64,000 nucleotides of DNA from Flammeovirgaceae bacterium. GTDB taxonomy: Bacteria > Bacteroidota > Bacteroidia > Cytophagales > Cyclobacteriaceae. Position numbers and translations under genes: made by a program. Where the stretch lies: the NCBI GenBank assembly GCA_020635915.1, contig JACJYU010000002.1:434001-498000 (forward strand), written 5' to 3'. Positions 51,970 to 61,779 of this stretch are shown here, piece after piece; the stretch's first letter is position 1, and each line of letters begins with the position of its first letter. The notes below the pieces were generated by a model. The model ran no database searches. It worked only from the letters and a program-made list of their open reading frames with translations, and had not been told where the DNA came from.

Positions 51970-54654
51970 ATGCCACTTCCTACCAAGTACAATCCGGCCT
52001 CTGTTGAAAACAAATGGTATACCTATTGGAATGAAAACGGCCTCTTTCATGCCAGCCCCAACGCCAACAAACAACCTTATACGATAGTTATCCCTCCCCC
52101 CAACGTTACCGGGGTGCTCCACATGGGGCATATGCTCAACAACACCATTCAGGATGTGCTCGTCCGCAAGGCCAGGATGGAAGGAAAAGCCGCATGTTGG
52201 GTGCCCGGGACAGACCACGCCTCCATCGCCACGGAAGCCAAGGTGGTGGCCATGCTTCGTGAAAAAGGAATAAAAAAATCTGACCTCGGAAGGGAGGATT
52301 TCCTACAACATGCCTGGGACTGGAAAGAAAAATACGGTGGGATAATTCTGGAACAATTAAAAAAACTGGGGGCTTCATGCGACTGGAAGCGCACCGCCTT
52401 TACCATGGATCCAGGCTATTACAAGGCAGTGGTCCGTGTTTTTGTGGACCTTTACAACAAAGGGTATATCTACCGTGGGCTTCGGATGATCAACTGGGAC
52501 GTGGAGGCAAAAACAGCCTTGTCAAACGAAGAAGTGATCTATAAAGAAGAAGGGGAAAAATCCATCCTTTACTCGGTGCGGTACAAGGTAAAAGGCACGG
52601 AAAACGAATGGGTCGTTATCGCCACGCAGCGCCCTGAAACCATTATGGGCGATGTGGCCATTGCGGTCAACCCCACGGATGGGCGCTATAAAAACCTGAT
52701 CGGAAAAAAAGTGCTGGTGCCCTTCGTAAAAAGGGAGATACCCGTGATTGCCGATGACTACGTAGACAAGGAATTTGGCACAGGCTGCCTCAAGGTGACG
52801 CCCGCACATGATGTAAACGACTATGAAATAGGATTGCGGCACAACCTGCCCGTGATCGATACCATAGATGACAATGGGGCCCTCAATGAAAATTGCGGGG
52901 TTCCGGGGTATGTTGGAAAGGACCGGTTTGCCGTAAGGAAGCAAATCGTAAAAGACCTGAAGGAGTTAGGCGACCTCGTAAAAGAAGAAGGGTTCGTTAC
53001 CCGTATCGGCCGCTCAGAAAGGACCAATACCGTGGTGGAGCCAAAGCTCTCTTTACAATGGTTTGTGAAAATGAAAGAAATTTCACGGCAAGCCTACCAG
53101 GCCGTGGAGAATGACGAAATCAAGCTCCACCCTGCGAAGTTCAAAAACACTTATCGCCACTGGATGGAAAACGTGAGGGACTGGTGCGTCTCGCGCCAAC
53201 TCTGGTGGGGGCACCGCATCCCTGCCTACTTTTATGGCAAGGGGGATGATGATTTTGTAGTGGCAGAGACCCCCGGGGAGGCTGCCATATTGGCCTCGAA
53301 AAAAACAGGAAAAAAAATAGAAGAAAGCGACCTTCAACAAGACCCTGACGTGTTGGACACCTGGGCTTCCTCCTGGCTATGGCCCATCGAAGTATTCCAT
53401 GGCTTTGACGATACCTGTTACGACCGCGAAAAAGGGAAAGTAAACCGCGCTGCCAATGCAGACCTCAACTACTTCTACCCCACACAAGTATTGGTGACTG
53501 CCCCGGAAATATTGTTTTTCTGGGTGGCCCGTATGATCATTGCCGGGTATGAATATATGAACGAGCGTCCATTTGAAGATGTTTACCTGACCGGGATTGT
53601 CCGCGACAAGCTGGGAAGGAAAATGTCAAAATCACTGGGCAACTCCCCCGATCCCCTGCAATTGATTGGCAAGTACGGGGCAGATGGCGTAAGGGCAGGC
53701 ATGCTCTTCAGCTCCCCGGCAGGAAATGACCTTTTATTTGACGAAAAGCTTTGTGAGCAAGGAAGGAATTTCTCCAACAAGGTATGGAATGCCTTTCGTT
53801 TGGTAAAAGGGTGGGAAACCAAAGAAAACACGCCACCGGAAGAAAACCAGGTGGCCGCCACGTGGTTTGCTTCGCGGCTCAACCAGTCCATGGCCGAACT
53901 TCAATCCCATTACTCCAAATTCAGGATTTCTGACGCGCTCCTGACGGTATATAAACTGGTATGGGACGACTTCTGTTCCTGGTACCTGGAAATAATAAAG
54001 CCGGCCTTTGGCCAACCTATAGACGAAGCAACGCAGGCCAAAACCATAGGCTTTTTTGAAACTATTTTGAAGTTGCTCCATCCTTTTATGCCCTTTATTA
54101 CCGAAGAGCTTTGGCACGAACTGGGCGAAAAAGACGAAAGCGATTGCATCCTCGTTGCCCCTTACCCGGCCGCTGCCGGCTTTGACACCGAAATAACAGA
54201 ACAAGCCGCAGTTGCCTTTGAAGTGGTCACACAGATAAGGAACATACGGAACACAAAAGGCATATCGCCAAAAGAGCCTGTAAGCCTTATTGTGGGCGAA
54301 GCCGGCAAACAAAAGGCCATGCCCTTTGCCTCCATAATCCAAAAAACCGCCAATGTAAAAGAGGTGTCGTTTACGAATGACAAGCCGGCCAATGGCGTGG
54401 TGTTCATTGTTCAATCCGTTGAATTTTTCATTCCCCTGGAGGGGAAAGTGGACATGGAAAAAGAAGGGGCGGCCATTCAAAAAGAACTGGAGTACGCCCG
54501 CGGCTTTCTCGCTTCGGTTATGAAAAAGCTAAACAACGAGCGCTTTGTAAAAGGGGCGCCTCCCGCAGTGCTCGAAGCAGAGCAAAAGAAAAAGGCGGAC
54601 GCGGAATCCAAGATCGCCCTGTTGGAGGAAAACCTTAAAGCGTTGCAAGGCTAG
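51970..54654 (+). CDS. valS: Valyl-tRNA synthetase
   Basis: 894 residues. Class I signature HMGH in PPPNVTGVLHMGHMLN (about residues 38-53), KMSKS in GRKMSKSLGNSPDP (about 544-557), and TDHASIATEAKV following the first motif. The editing domain is inserted at about 185-340, and a C-terminal coiled coil occupies the last 65 residues. It charges tRNA-Val. The final bases CTAG (54651-54654) are shared with the stop of the convergent alanine dehydrogenase gene. A TATTTTTG box at 51934 may be part of its promoter, without a clear -33. Confidence 0.96.
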   Translation: MPLPTKYNPASVENKWYTYWNENGLFHASPNANKQPYTIVIPPPNVTGVLHMGHMLNNTIQDVLVRKARMEGKAACWVPGTDHASIATEAKVVAMLREKGIKKSDLGREDFLQHAWDWKEKYGGIILEQLKKLGASCDWKRTAFTMDPGYYKAVVRVFVDLYNKGYIYRGLRMINWDVEAKTALSNEEVIYKEEGEKSILYSVRYKVKGTENEWVVIATQRPETIMGDVAIAVNPTDGRYKNLIGKKVLVPFVKREIPVIADDYVDKEFGTGCLKVTPAHDVNDYEIGLRHNLPVIDTIDDNGALNENCGVPGYVGKDRFAVRKQIVKDLKELGDLVKEEGFVTRIGRSERTNTVVEPKLSLQWFVKMKEISRQAYQAVENDEIKLHPAKFKNTYRHWMENVRDWCVSRQLWWGHRIPAYFYGKGDDDFVVAETPGEAAILASKKTGKKIEESDLQQDPDVLDTWASSWLWPIEVFHGFDDTCYDREKGKVNRAANADLNYFYPTQVLVTAPEILFFWVARMIIAGYEYMNERPFEDVYLTGIVRDKLGRKMSKSLGNSPDPLQLIGKYGADGVRAGMLFSSPAGNDLLFDEKLCEQGRNFSNKVWNAFRLVKGWETKENTPPEENQVAATWFASRLNQSMAELQSHYSKFRISDALLTVYKLVWDDFCSWYLEIIKPAFGQPIDEATQAKTIGFFETILKLLHPFMPFITEELWHELGEKDESDCILVAPYPAAAGFDTEITEQAAVAFEVVTQIRNIRNTKGISPKEPVSLIVGEAGKQKAMPFASIIQKTANVKEVSFTNDKPANGVVFIVQSVEFFIPLEGKVDMEKEGAAIQKELEYARGFLASVMKKLNNERFVKGAPPAVLEAEQKKKADAESKIALLEENLKALQG

Positions 54655-55874
54655 ACCCGTGCGGCCATAAACAATTCTATGTTCTTGTACTTCAATTTGA
54701 ATTTCCTCCCAATGGCCTCGTTGGTAAGGTTGCCCTTATAGGAGTAAACGCCCCTCAAAAACCAGCGGTGCGACAAAATCATTTCCTCCACGCCCCCTTC
54801 TTCCTCCGCCCGTAAAATGGTGGGCGTGAAGATATTGCTTAGGGCCGTGGTGGCCGTGTGCGCCACACGGGAGGCCACATTGGGCACACAGTAATGGATC
54901 ACGTCATACTTTTTGAACACCGGCTTGGCATGCGTGGTGATTTCGGAAGTGGCCACACACCCTCCCTGGTCAATGCTTAGGTCGATAATCAGGGAGTCGG
55001 GTTTCATCTGGCCTACCATTTCCTCCGATACCACATGCCTTATTCTCCCCTTTTCCGCCCGCAACGCGCCCACCACCACATCGGCATTTTTCAAACTTTC
55101 GCTAAGGGTGGCCGTGTCGATGGTGGACGTATAGAACTGGTGGCCGAGGATGTGCTTTATCCTCCTCAGTTTATAGATGTGGTTGTCAAAAATTTGGATT
55201 TCGGCACCCAAACTCAAGGCCGCCCTGCCACAGTATTCGGCCACCGTTCCCGCCCCGATAATCACCATTTTGGTAGGCGTCACCCCGGTAATCCCGCCCA
55301 AGATCACTCCCTTGCCCTTATTGGAAGAGCTGAGGTACTCTGCGGCAATCAACAGCACGGCACTCCCTGCAATTTCGCTCATCGCCCTTACAATGGGTAT
55401 GCCACCTACCTTGTCTTCAATGAATTCCCACGCCAGGGCCGTAATCCTTTTCTTGAGCAAGGCCTGCACATACTCCCGGGTGAGGTGCCCCGGTTGCAGG
55501 GCCGAAATCAACGTTTGCCCCGGCCTAAAATACTCTATCTCCTCCAGGGTTGGGGGCTCTATCTTAAGGATGATGTCTGCCTTGAACACCTCTTCGGCTG
55601 AATATTTGATCTTTGCCCCCGCCTCGCTGTATTCCTTGTCCGAAAATTTAGAGGCCTCGCCTGCCTTGCGTTCCACCCAAATATCATGGCCATTGTTCAC
55701 CAGGATGGACACGGCATCCGGGGTCAGGCTTATCCTGTTTTCCTGCAGGGAAGTTTCCATCGGAAGCCCAATACAAAAGGCGCCCTTCTTTTTTTTCACT
55801 TTAAGCAATTGTTCCTGCGGGGACAAACTGGACTTTGCCAGTGCCGCAAACCCTGATTTCTTTTTCTCAGTCAT
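54651..55874 (-). CDS. ald: Alanine dehydrogenase
   Basis: 407 residues. The AlaDh/PNT N-terminal domain (about 35-175) contains GLPMETSLQENRISLTPDAV, with the catalytic region HDIWVERKAGEASKFSD; the NAD domain (about 190-350) has VIIGAGTVAEYCGRAALSLG. About 35 extra N-terminal residues precede the usual start. It interconverts alanine with pyruvate and ammonium. It is a member of the longer form common in Bacteroidota; transhydrogenase alpha is less likely by length and motifs. It overlaps the tsaE gene by four bases, so it is cotranscribed with tsaE and porX. Confidence 0.9.
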   Translation of the reverse strand: MTEKKKSGFAALAKSSLSPQEQLLKVKKKKGAFCIGLPMETSLQENRISLTPDAVSILVNNGHDIWVERKAGEASKFSDKEYSEAGAKIKYSAEEVFKADIILKIEPPTLEEIEYFRPGQTLISALQPGHLTREYVQALLKKRITALAWEFIEDKVGGIPIVRAMSEIAGSAVLLIAAEYLSSSNKGKGVILGGITGVTPTKMVIIGAGTVAEYCGRAALSLGAEIQIFDNHIYKLRRIKHILGHQFYTSTIDTATLSESLKNADVVVGALRAEKGRIRHVVSEEMVGQMKPDSLIIDLSIDQGGCVATSEITTHAKPVFKKYDVIHYCVPNVASRVAHTATTALSNIFTPTILRAEEEGGVEEMILSHRWFLRGVYSYKGNLTNEAIGRKFKLKYKNIELFMAARV

Positions 55875-56314
55875 GGCAAGGTGTATTCAATTATCCTAGT
55901 ATCGTTCGTGTTTTCAGATATCCTCACTTTGAAATAGTGTGCCGGATAGAGGGTGGGGATACGCTCCGGCCATTCCACAAAACAATAATTTCCCGATTCA
56001 AAATATTCCTCCACACCCATGTCGTAGGCTTCCGTTTCCTTTTCCAACCTGTAAAAGTCAAAGTGGTAGGCTGCCTCCCCTCTGTCGGTTTGGTATTCGT
56101 TTATGATGGAATACGTAGGGCTGCCTGTGCCCCCCATCACGCCCAGGCGCTTGCAAATAACCTTTATCAGCGTTGTTTTGCCAGTGCCCATCCCCCCGTA
56201 AAAAAACCAGGCCTTCACCGTCCCCGCTTGGGCAATCAATTCGTCCGCTACCGCTTCCAGTTCAGCAAGGGAGGCGGGCCTGCCACCCAGTGCTTTTACC
56301 CAATTTTCAGGCAT
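55871..56314 (-). CDS. tsaE: tRNA threonylcarbamoyladenosine biosynthesis ATPase TsaE
   Basis: 147 residues. Walker A FYGGMGTGKTTLIKVICKRL (residues 38-57), then GSPTYSIINEY and the Walker B-like FVEWPERIPTLYP are the full TsaE set. It powers the TsaBD complex that makes t6A in ANN-decoding tRNAs. The Walker loop reads GGMGTGKT in place of the more usual GDLGAGKT, still functional in form. It overlaps porX by eight bases and ald by four, so all three are translated from one message. Confidence 0.92.
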   Translation of the reverse strand: MPENWVKALGGRPASLAELEAVADELIAQAGTVKAWFFYGGMGTGKTTLIKVICKRLGVMGGTGSPTYSIINEYQTDRGEAAYHFDFYRLEKETEAYDMGVEEYFESGNYCFVEWPERIPTLYPAHYFKVRISENTNDTRIIEYTLP

Positions 56315-57869
56315 TCTTCGAAGTTAAGAAAATTAAAGGAATGATCATTTCCTCCAGGCTAACGCCCCCATGCTGAAAGGTGTCTTTGTAAAAGTTCACA
56401 TAGTAATTATAGTTGTTGGGGTAGGCAAAAAACAAGTCTTCGATGGCAAAAACATAAGAAGTGGACACATTTGACTTGGGCAGGAAAAACCTTTCCGGCT
56501 TTGCACATTCCATCACCTTGTTGCCGTCATAATTCAGGTTCTTCCCTTGTTTATAGCGAAGGTTGGTGTTTACGTTCCTGTCGCCAATGATTTTGAAAGG
56601 ACGCTTCACCCTAATGGTCCCATGGTCGGTCGTGATGACCACCTTTGCCCTTTTTTCCGATATTTTTTTCAGGATGTCCAACAAGGGGGAATGCAAAAAC
56701 CAGGAGCGCGTCAAAGACCGGTAGGCGGACTCGTCAGGGGCAAGCTCTTTGATCATGGCCATGTCGGTGCGGGCATGGGAGAGCATGTCCACAAAATTGT
56801 ACACGATTACGTTGAGGTCGTTCCCAAACAAATTGGCCACGGAGTTCACCAGGTCGCGGCCTTCTTCGGTTTTCTTTATTTTATGATAGGAATGTTTTGC
56901 CTTGAGGTTGTTCCTCCTGAGTTGCCGTGACAGGAACTCGTCTTCAAAATTGTTTTTTGCCTCGTCTTCATCGTCCCCTATCCACAAATCAGGATGGGTC
57001 TTGGCCATGTCCAAGGGCATCAAGCCTGAAAAAAGGGCATTCCGGGAATAGCCTGTGGTGGTGGGAAGTATGGAATAGTAGGATTCTTCCCTTTCCACGT
57101 TGAAAAAACCTTCGATGATGGGCTCCAATACCTTCCACTGGTCGTACCTGAGGTTGTCTATCACAAACACAAAAGTGGGCACCCCGTTTTCCATTTCTGG
57201 GAATACCTTCTTCTTGAACACCTGATGCGACAAGATGGGCTTGGAGGAATTGGGGTCGTTGAGCCATGACTCATAATTCCTTTTTACAAACCTGCAAAAG
57301 TTGGTGTTGGCCTCCACCTTCTGCATTTCAAAGACCTCCGCCATGTCCTTGTTGTCGGCCTTGTCCAATTGAAGTTCCCAAAAGACCAGCTTTTTATACA
57401 CCTCCGCCCATTTCCCGTGGTCCAGGTCGTCCAGGAACGACATGCTGATGTTCCTAAACTCCTGCTGGTAGTTAAGGTTGGTTTTTTCTATTACCAGCCT
57501 TTTGTTGTCCAATATTTTTTTTACCGAAAGCAAGATCTGGCTGGGGTTGAGCGGTTTGATGAGGTAATCATCAATTTTGGCCCCTATCGCCTCCTCCATT
57601 ATTTGCTCTTCTTCATTTTTTGTGATCATGACCACCGGAAGGGTGGGCTTTTCACCTTTTATCAGGGCAAGGGCCTCCAGCCCCGACATCCCCGGCATAT
57701 GCTCGTCAAGGAAGACCACATCGAAATGTTTGGACTCGCACAAATCCACCGCGTCCGACCCATTGTTCACGGGGGTGATGTCATAGCCCCGTTGTTGCAA
57801 GAAGAGGATGTGCGGTTTCAACAGGTCGATCTCATCGTCCGCCCACAAAATATTATACCTTTGCACCAA
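56307..57869 (-). CDS. porX: PorX-type response regulator with PglZ domain (T9SS regulator)
   Basis: 520 residues. The receiver domain spans about 1-120, with acidic pocket ADDE at 10-13, phospho-acceptor Asp55 (VVFLDEHMPG) and Lys in YLIKPLNPSQ. A helical linker follows (about 130-210), then the PglZ phosphatase-like domain (about 215-510) with PTTTGYSRNALFSG (nucleophile Thr region) and VVITTDHGTIRVKRP (metal ligands). This is the architecture of PorX, which with PorY controls type IX secretion in Bacteroidota. The start is TTG, or the GTG right after it. The partner kinase is not in the window. Confidence 0.9.
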   Translation of the reverse strand: MVQRYNILWADDEIDLLKPHILFLQQRGYDITPVNNGSDAVDLCESKHFDVVFLDEHMPGMSGLEALALIKGEKPTLPVVMITKNEEEQIMEEAIGAKIDDYLIKPLNPSQILLSVKKILDNKRLVIEKTNLNYQQEFRNISMSFLDDLDHGKWAEVYKKLVFWELQLDKADNKDMAEVFEMQKVEANTNFCRFVKRNYESWLNDPNSSKPILSHQVFKKKVFPEMENGVPTFVFVIDNLRYDQWKVLEPIIEGFFNVEREESYYSILPTTTGYSRNALFSGLMPLDMAKTHPDLWIGDDEDEAKNNFEDEFLSRQLRRNNLKAKHSYHKIKKTEEGRDLVNSVANLFGNDLNVIVYNFVDMLSHARTDMAMIKELAPDESAYRSLTRSWFLHSPLLDILKKISEKRAKVVITTDHGTIRVKRPFKIIGDRNVNTNLRYKQGKNLNYDGNKVMECAKPERFFLPKSNVSTSYVFAIEDLFFAYPNNYNYYVNFYKDTFQHGGVSLEEMIIPLIFLTSKNA

Positions 57870-57917
57870 GCTGATTTTATTAAATTCAGCCTAATTTACG
57901 AGTTATACGGATAAAAC

Positions 57918-59165
57918 TTGGGCGAAAGCATTAATAAAAAGAAAATCATCAATGACCCGGTGTATGGGTTTGTGCCCATTCCCGGTGACCTTATTTTCGA
58001 CCTCGTTCAACATCCCTATTTTCAAAGGCTAAGGCATATAAAACAACTCGGCCTTACCGACCTGGTATACCCCGGGGCCATACACACCCGGTTCAACCAC
58101 GCACTGGGCGCCATGCACCTTATGGGCCGGGTGTTGGATAGCCTGCGGCTAAAGGGGGTGGACATCACACCACAGGAATACGAGGCGTCACAAGTTGCCA
58201 TCCTGCTCCACGACATCGGTCATGGCCCCTTTTCCCATGCCCTGGAGGAAACCCTTCTGTCCCATGCGGCCCACGAAAGCATCTCCTTCCTGTTCATGAA
58301 AGAGCTCAACTCCATTTTCAATGGACGGTTAAGCCTGGCTCTGCAGGTGTTTCAAAACAGTTACAAGAGAAAGTTTTTTCATCAGTTGGTAAGCAGCCAG
58401 CTCGATACGGACAGGTTGGATTACTTAAGGAGGGACTGCTTCTATACCGGGGTGAGCGAAGGTGCCATTGGCGTGGACAGGATCGTGGCCATGCTCAATA
58501 TCTGGCAAGGCCAACTGGTGGTGGAAGAAAAGGGTATCTACAGCATTGAAAATTTCCTTAATGCCAGAAGGTTGATGTATTGGCAGGTGTACTTGCATAA
58601 GACCGCGGTAAGTGCCGAGCGGATGCTGGTAAACCTGATCAGGCGGGCTCGGTACCTGGTGCAGTCCGGTGAGTCCCTGGCGTGCCCGGTATCGCTTCAA
58701 TTGTTCCTGGCCCATTCTTTTTCGTTGGAAGACTTCAAGCAAAAGGAAGTGTTGGCCCACTATGGGCAACTCGATGACAACGACATTTGGGGGGCCATCA
58801 AAATGTGGCAAAACCATCCGGACCCTATATTGTCCACACTGTGCACCATGTTGCTGCACAGGAATTTGTTCAAAATCAGGTTGGCCAGCGAACCTATGGA
58901 AAAAACAACCATCGAACATGTACGGGAGGAAATCAGCAAAAGCTATAAAGTGTTGAAAAAAGATGCCACCTACCTGTTTTCCCATGGGGTGGTCTCCAAT
59001 GAGGCCTATGTGAGCGGTGGGCAGGGCATTCATATATTGACCAAAAAGGGCGAACTGAAGGAAATTGCCGATGCTTCCGACCTTCCCAACATTAAGGCCC
59101 TTAGCAAAATCGTGAAAAAAAACTATCTATGCTGCCCTAAAAATGTATCTTTGATGAAGAAGTAG
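57918..59165 (+). CDS. HD-domain phosphohydrolase (dGTPase/SAMHD1-like)
   Basis: 415 residues from a TTG. HD motif residues are visible: HTRFNHALGAMHL (first His), LLHDIGHGPFSH (His-Asp and following His), and SQLDTDRLDYLRRDCFYTG (last Asp), the layout of SAMHD1-like nucleotide triphosphohydrolases. The C-terminal part (about 260-415) is helical. It may hydrolyse dNTPs or another phosphorylated nucleotide. It is divergent from porX and 35 bp before lpxD, so it may be cotranscribed with the lipid A genes. Confidence 0.85.
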   Translation: MGESINKKKIINDPVYGFVPIPGDLIFDLVQHPYFQRLRHIKQLGLTDLVYPGAIHTRFNHALGAMHLMGRVLDSLRLKGVDITPQEYEASQVAILLHDIGHGPFSHALEETLLSHAAHESISFLFMKELNSIFNGRLSLALQVFQNSYKRKFFHQLVSSQLDTDRLDYLRRDCFYTGVSEGAIGVDRIVAMLNIWQGQLVVEEKGIYSIENFLNARRLMYWQVYLHKTAVSAERMLVNLIRRARYLVQSGESLACPVSLQLFLAHSFSLEDFKQKEVLAHYGQLDDNDIWGAIKMWQNHPDPILSTLCTMLLHRNLFKIRLASEPMEKTTIEHVREEISKSYKVLKKDATYLFSHGVVSNEAYVSGGQGIHILTKKGELKEIADASDLPNIKALSKIVKKNYLCCPKNVSLMKK

Positions 59166-59200
59166 CCGCAGGGGTATGTATCAAACCACTATTATAATTA

Positions 59201-60256
59201 ATGGAGTTTACCATTAAGCAGATTGCAGAGATGCTGGGGGGTGTTGTTAAGGGGGACAACGGCCTCAAGATCAATATGCTCTCCAAAATCCAGGAAGCCA
59301 AGGCCGGGCAGATCGCTTTTTTGTCAAACCCCAAGTACGAGCATTTTATTTATGAGACAAAGGCAAGCGCGGTGATCGTAAAAAAAGACTTTGTGCCAAA
59401 AAAGGAAGTAACCTCCAGCCTCATAATGGTGGACGACCCTTACTCCAGTTTCACGGTCCTGCTGGAGGAGTACCACAAAATGATCAGTTTTCAAAAGGAG
59501 GGTGTTGAGGAACCGAGCTTTATTGGCGATAACTGCACCGTGGGCAAGTCCAACTACAGGGGTGCCTTTTCCTATATAGGCCACAATGTAAAAATTGGCG
59601 ACAATGTAAAAATATACCCGCACACCTATATTGGCGACAATGTGTCCATTGGGAGCAACACGATATTGCATGCCAATGTTAAATTGTACGCGGGCACGGT
59701 GGTGGGCAACAATTGCATTATCCATTCGGGCACGGTATTGGGCAGTGACGGGTTCGGGTTTGCCCCCCAGGAAGACGGCACCTACAAGACCATTCCCCAA
59801 TTGGGCAATGTGGTGCTGGAGGACAACATCACCATAGGCGCCAACACGGTTATTGATTGTGCCACCCTTTCGGGCGATTCCACGGTGATAAGGTCTGGCG
59901 TAAAGCTCGACAACCTCATTCAAATCGCCCATAATGTAGAGATAGGCAAAAACACCGTTATTGCTGCCCAAACGGGCATTTCCGGGTCCACCAAGGTAGG
60001 GGAAAATTGTGTGCTCGCAGGGCAGGTGGGGATAGCCGGCCACCTGGTGATCGCCAATAAAACCAGTGTGGGGGCCCAGGCCGGCATATCCAAGTCCGTA
60101 AAAGAAGAGGGCCAGCGGCTGCTGGGCTACCCGGTGCTCGACATAAAAGAGTATTTCAGGTCATACGCGGTATTCAAGCAACTCCCCGACCTCAGCACCC
60201 GGCTCAAACAGCTTGAACAAAAGCTGGCGGCCCTGTCTGCCGTAAAATCCGATTGA
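59201..60256 (+). CDS. lpxD: UDP-3-O-acylglucosamine N-acyltransferase
   Basis: 351 residues, typical for LpxD. An N-terminal uridine-binding domain (about 1-95, ending VDDPYSSFTVLLEEYH) is followed by a left-handed beta-helix of hexapeptide repeats (about 105-290: IGDNVKI, IGDNVSIG, VVGNNCII, IGANTVI) with the catalytic His in LIQIAHNVEIG. A C-terminal helix with LKQLEQKL ends it. It adds the N-linked acyl chain to UDP-3-O-acylglucosamine in lipid A synthesis. Confidence 0.95.
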   Translation: MEFTIKQIAEMLGGVVKGDNGLKINMLSKIQEAKAGQIAFLSNPKYEHFIYETKASAVIVKKDFVPKKEVTSSLIMVDDPYSSFTVLLEEYHKMISFQKEGVEEPSFIGDNCTVGKSNYRGAFSYIGHNVKIGDNVKIYPHTYIGDNVSIGSNTILHANVKLYAGTVVGNNCIIHSGTVLGSDGFGFAPQEDGTYKTIPQLGNVVLEDNITIGANTVIDCATLSGDSTVIRSGVKLDNLIQIAHNVEIGKNTVIAAQTGISGSTKVGENCVLAGQVGIAGHLVIANKTSVGAQAGISKSVKEEGQRLLGYPVLDIKEYFRSYAVFKQLPDLSTRLKQLEQKLAALSAVKSD

Positions 60257-60334
60257 TTTGGCCGGATGGCAGCCTTTCCCGGATTGCCCGGAGGCGATAA
60301 ATTCACCCAATTGTCATAGAGGGGGCCGATTTTT

Positions 60335-60365
60335 TAGAATATCAGAGGAATACGGGTTAAATTTG
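60335..60365 (+). promoter_or_regulatory. Possible internal promoter of lpxC-fabZ
   Basis: TAAATTTG at 60358-60365 matches the -7 pattern TAnnTTTG and lies 17 bases before the ATG. The -33 is only a TTAG at about 60334-60337, so the call is weak. Confidence 0.35.
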
Positions 60366-60381
60366 CCCCTTTTATTACAAG

Positions 60382-61779
60382 ATGCTAAACCACAAGCAGC
60401 AAACCATCAAGAAATCCGTGACGTTGTCCGGTGTGGGCCTGCACACAGGGATCGTCACGAACATGACCTTCCTGCCGGCCAAGCCCAACCACGGGATCAA
60501 GTTCCAACGGATTGACCTGCCGGGATCGCCCATAATTGACGCTGATTGTGACAACGTTGTGGACGTATCGCGCGGCACTACCATAGAGCAGGGCGGGGCC
60601 CGGGTAAGCACCATTGAGCATACGCTTGCCGCCCTCACCGGCCTTGAAATAGACAACGTATTGATACAACTGGACGGCCCCGAGGCGCCCATCATGGACG
60701 GCAGTTCCATTCAGTTTGTGAACGTGCTCAACGAGGCCGGTAAAGAGGAACAAAACGCCATTCGCGATTTTTTTGAGGTGCAGGACGGCATCTTTTACAG
60801 GGAAGTGGACCGCAATGTGGAAATTGCCGCCTTGCCGCTGGACGACTACCGGGTTACGGTAATGATCGACTACAACTCCCCTGTTTTGGGAAGCCAGCAC
60901 GCCTCCATAACCAATATCAGGCAGTTTGAAAAAGAAATTGCCTCCTGCCGTACGTTCTGCTTTTTGCACGAATTGGAAATGCTCTACAAAAACAACCTTA
61001 TCAAGGGCGGGGACCTCAACAATGCCATCGTGATCGTGGACCGAGTCGTTCAGGAACACGAGCTGGACAACATCGCCCAGATGCTGAACAAGCCAAAGGT
61101 GGAGGTAAAGAAAGAGGGCATCCTGAACAATATTGAACTTCGCTATAACAACGAGCCGGCAAGGCACAAACTGCTGGACATCATTGGGGACCTTACCCTG
61201 GCCGGCCGGCCGCTAAAGGCCCAGATACTGGCTGCCAGGCCTGGGCATGCGGCCAATGTGGCATTCGCCAAAAAGCTGAAAAAAGCAATGGCCGAGGCCG
61301 ACAAAAAGGGGATCCCCCGCTACAACCCCAGCCTGCCACCGGTGCTGGACATCAACCAGGTTTCCAATATTTTGCGGCACCGGTATCCTTTCCTGCTCAT
61401 TGACAAGATCATCCATTTGGACCACCAAAGTGTGGCGGGCGTAAAAAACGTGACTATGAACGAGCCCTTTTTCCAAGGGCACTTCCCTGGAAACCCGGTC
61501 ATGCCGGCAGTACTGCAGATCGAAACCATGGCCCAGATTGGCGGTATCTTCGTGCTCAATACCGTGCCCGACCCGGAAAACTATTGGACCTATTTCCTGG
61601 GCATCGAATCGTTCAGGTTCAGGAAAATGGTGCTCCCTGGCGATACGCTGGTCATCCAGTGCAACCTCCTAGTCCCCATAAAGAGGGGCATTGCAAAAAT
61701 GTCGGGGAGGGCTTACGTGGGCAGCACTTTGGTGTGCGAAGGCACCATGACCGCCAGCATTGTTAGAAAGGACGCATGA
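60382..61779 (+). CDS. lpxC/fabZ: Bifunctional UDP-3-O-acyl-N-acetylglucosamine deacetylase / 3-hydroxyacyl-ACP dehydratase
   Basis: 465 residues, a natural fusion that marks Bacteroidota. LpxC covers about 1-305: LSGVGLHTG at 15-23, the zinc ligand His80 in STIEHTLAAL, and RHKLLDIIGDLTLAG with the further His and Asp ligands. FabZ covers about 320-465: RYPFLLIDKI, the catalytic His in FFQGHFPGNPVMPAV, and the acyl-channel Glu nearby (LQIETMAQ). The first part commits UDP-GlcNAc derivatives to lipid A; the second dehydrates hydroxyacyl-ACP. The stop overlaps lpxA as ATGA. Confidence 0.96.
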   Translation: MLNHKQQTIKKSVTLSGVGLHTGIVTNMTFLPAKPNHGIKFQRIDLPGSPIIDADCDNVVDVSRGTTIEQGGARVSTIEHTLAALTGLEIDNVLIQLDGPEAPIMDGSSIQFVNVLNEAGKEEQNAIRDFFEVQDGIFYREVDRNVEIAALPLDDYRVTVMIDYNSPVLGSQHASITNIRQFEKEIASCRTFCFLHELEMLYKNNLIKGGDLNNAIVIVDRVVQEHELDNIAQMLNKPKVEVKKEGILNNIELRYNNEPARHKLLDIIGDLTLAGRPLKAQILAARPGHAANVAFAKKLKKAMAEADKKGIPRYNPSLPPVLDINQVSNILRHRYPFLLIDKIIHLDHQSVAGVKNVTMNEPFFQGHFPGNPVMPAVLQIETMAQIGGIFVLNTVPDPENYWTYFLGIESFRFRKMVLPGDTLVIQCNLLVPIKRGIAKMSGRAYVGSTLVCEGTMTASIVRKDA

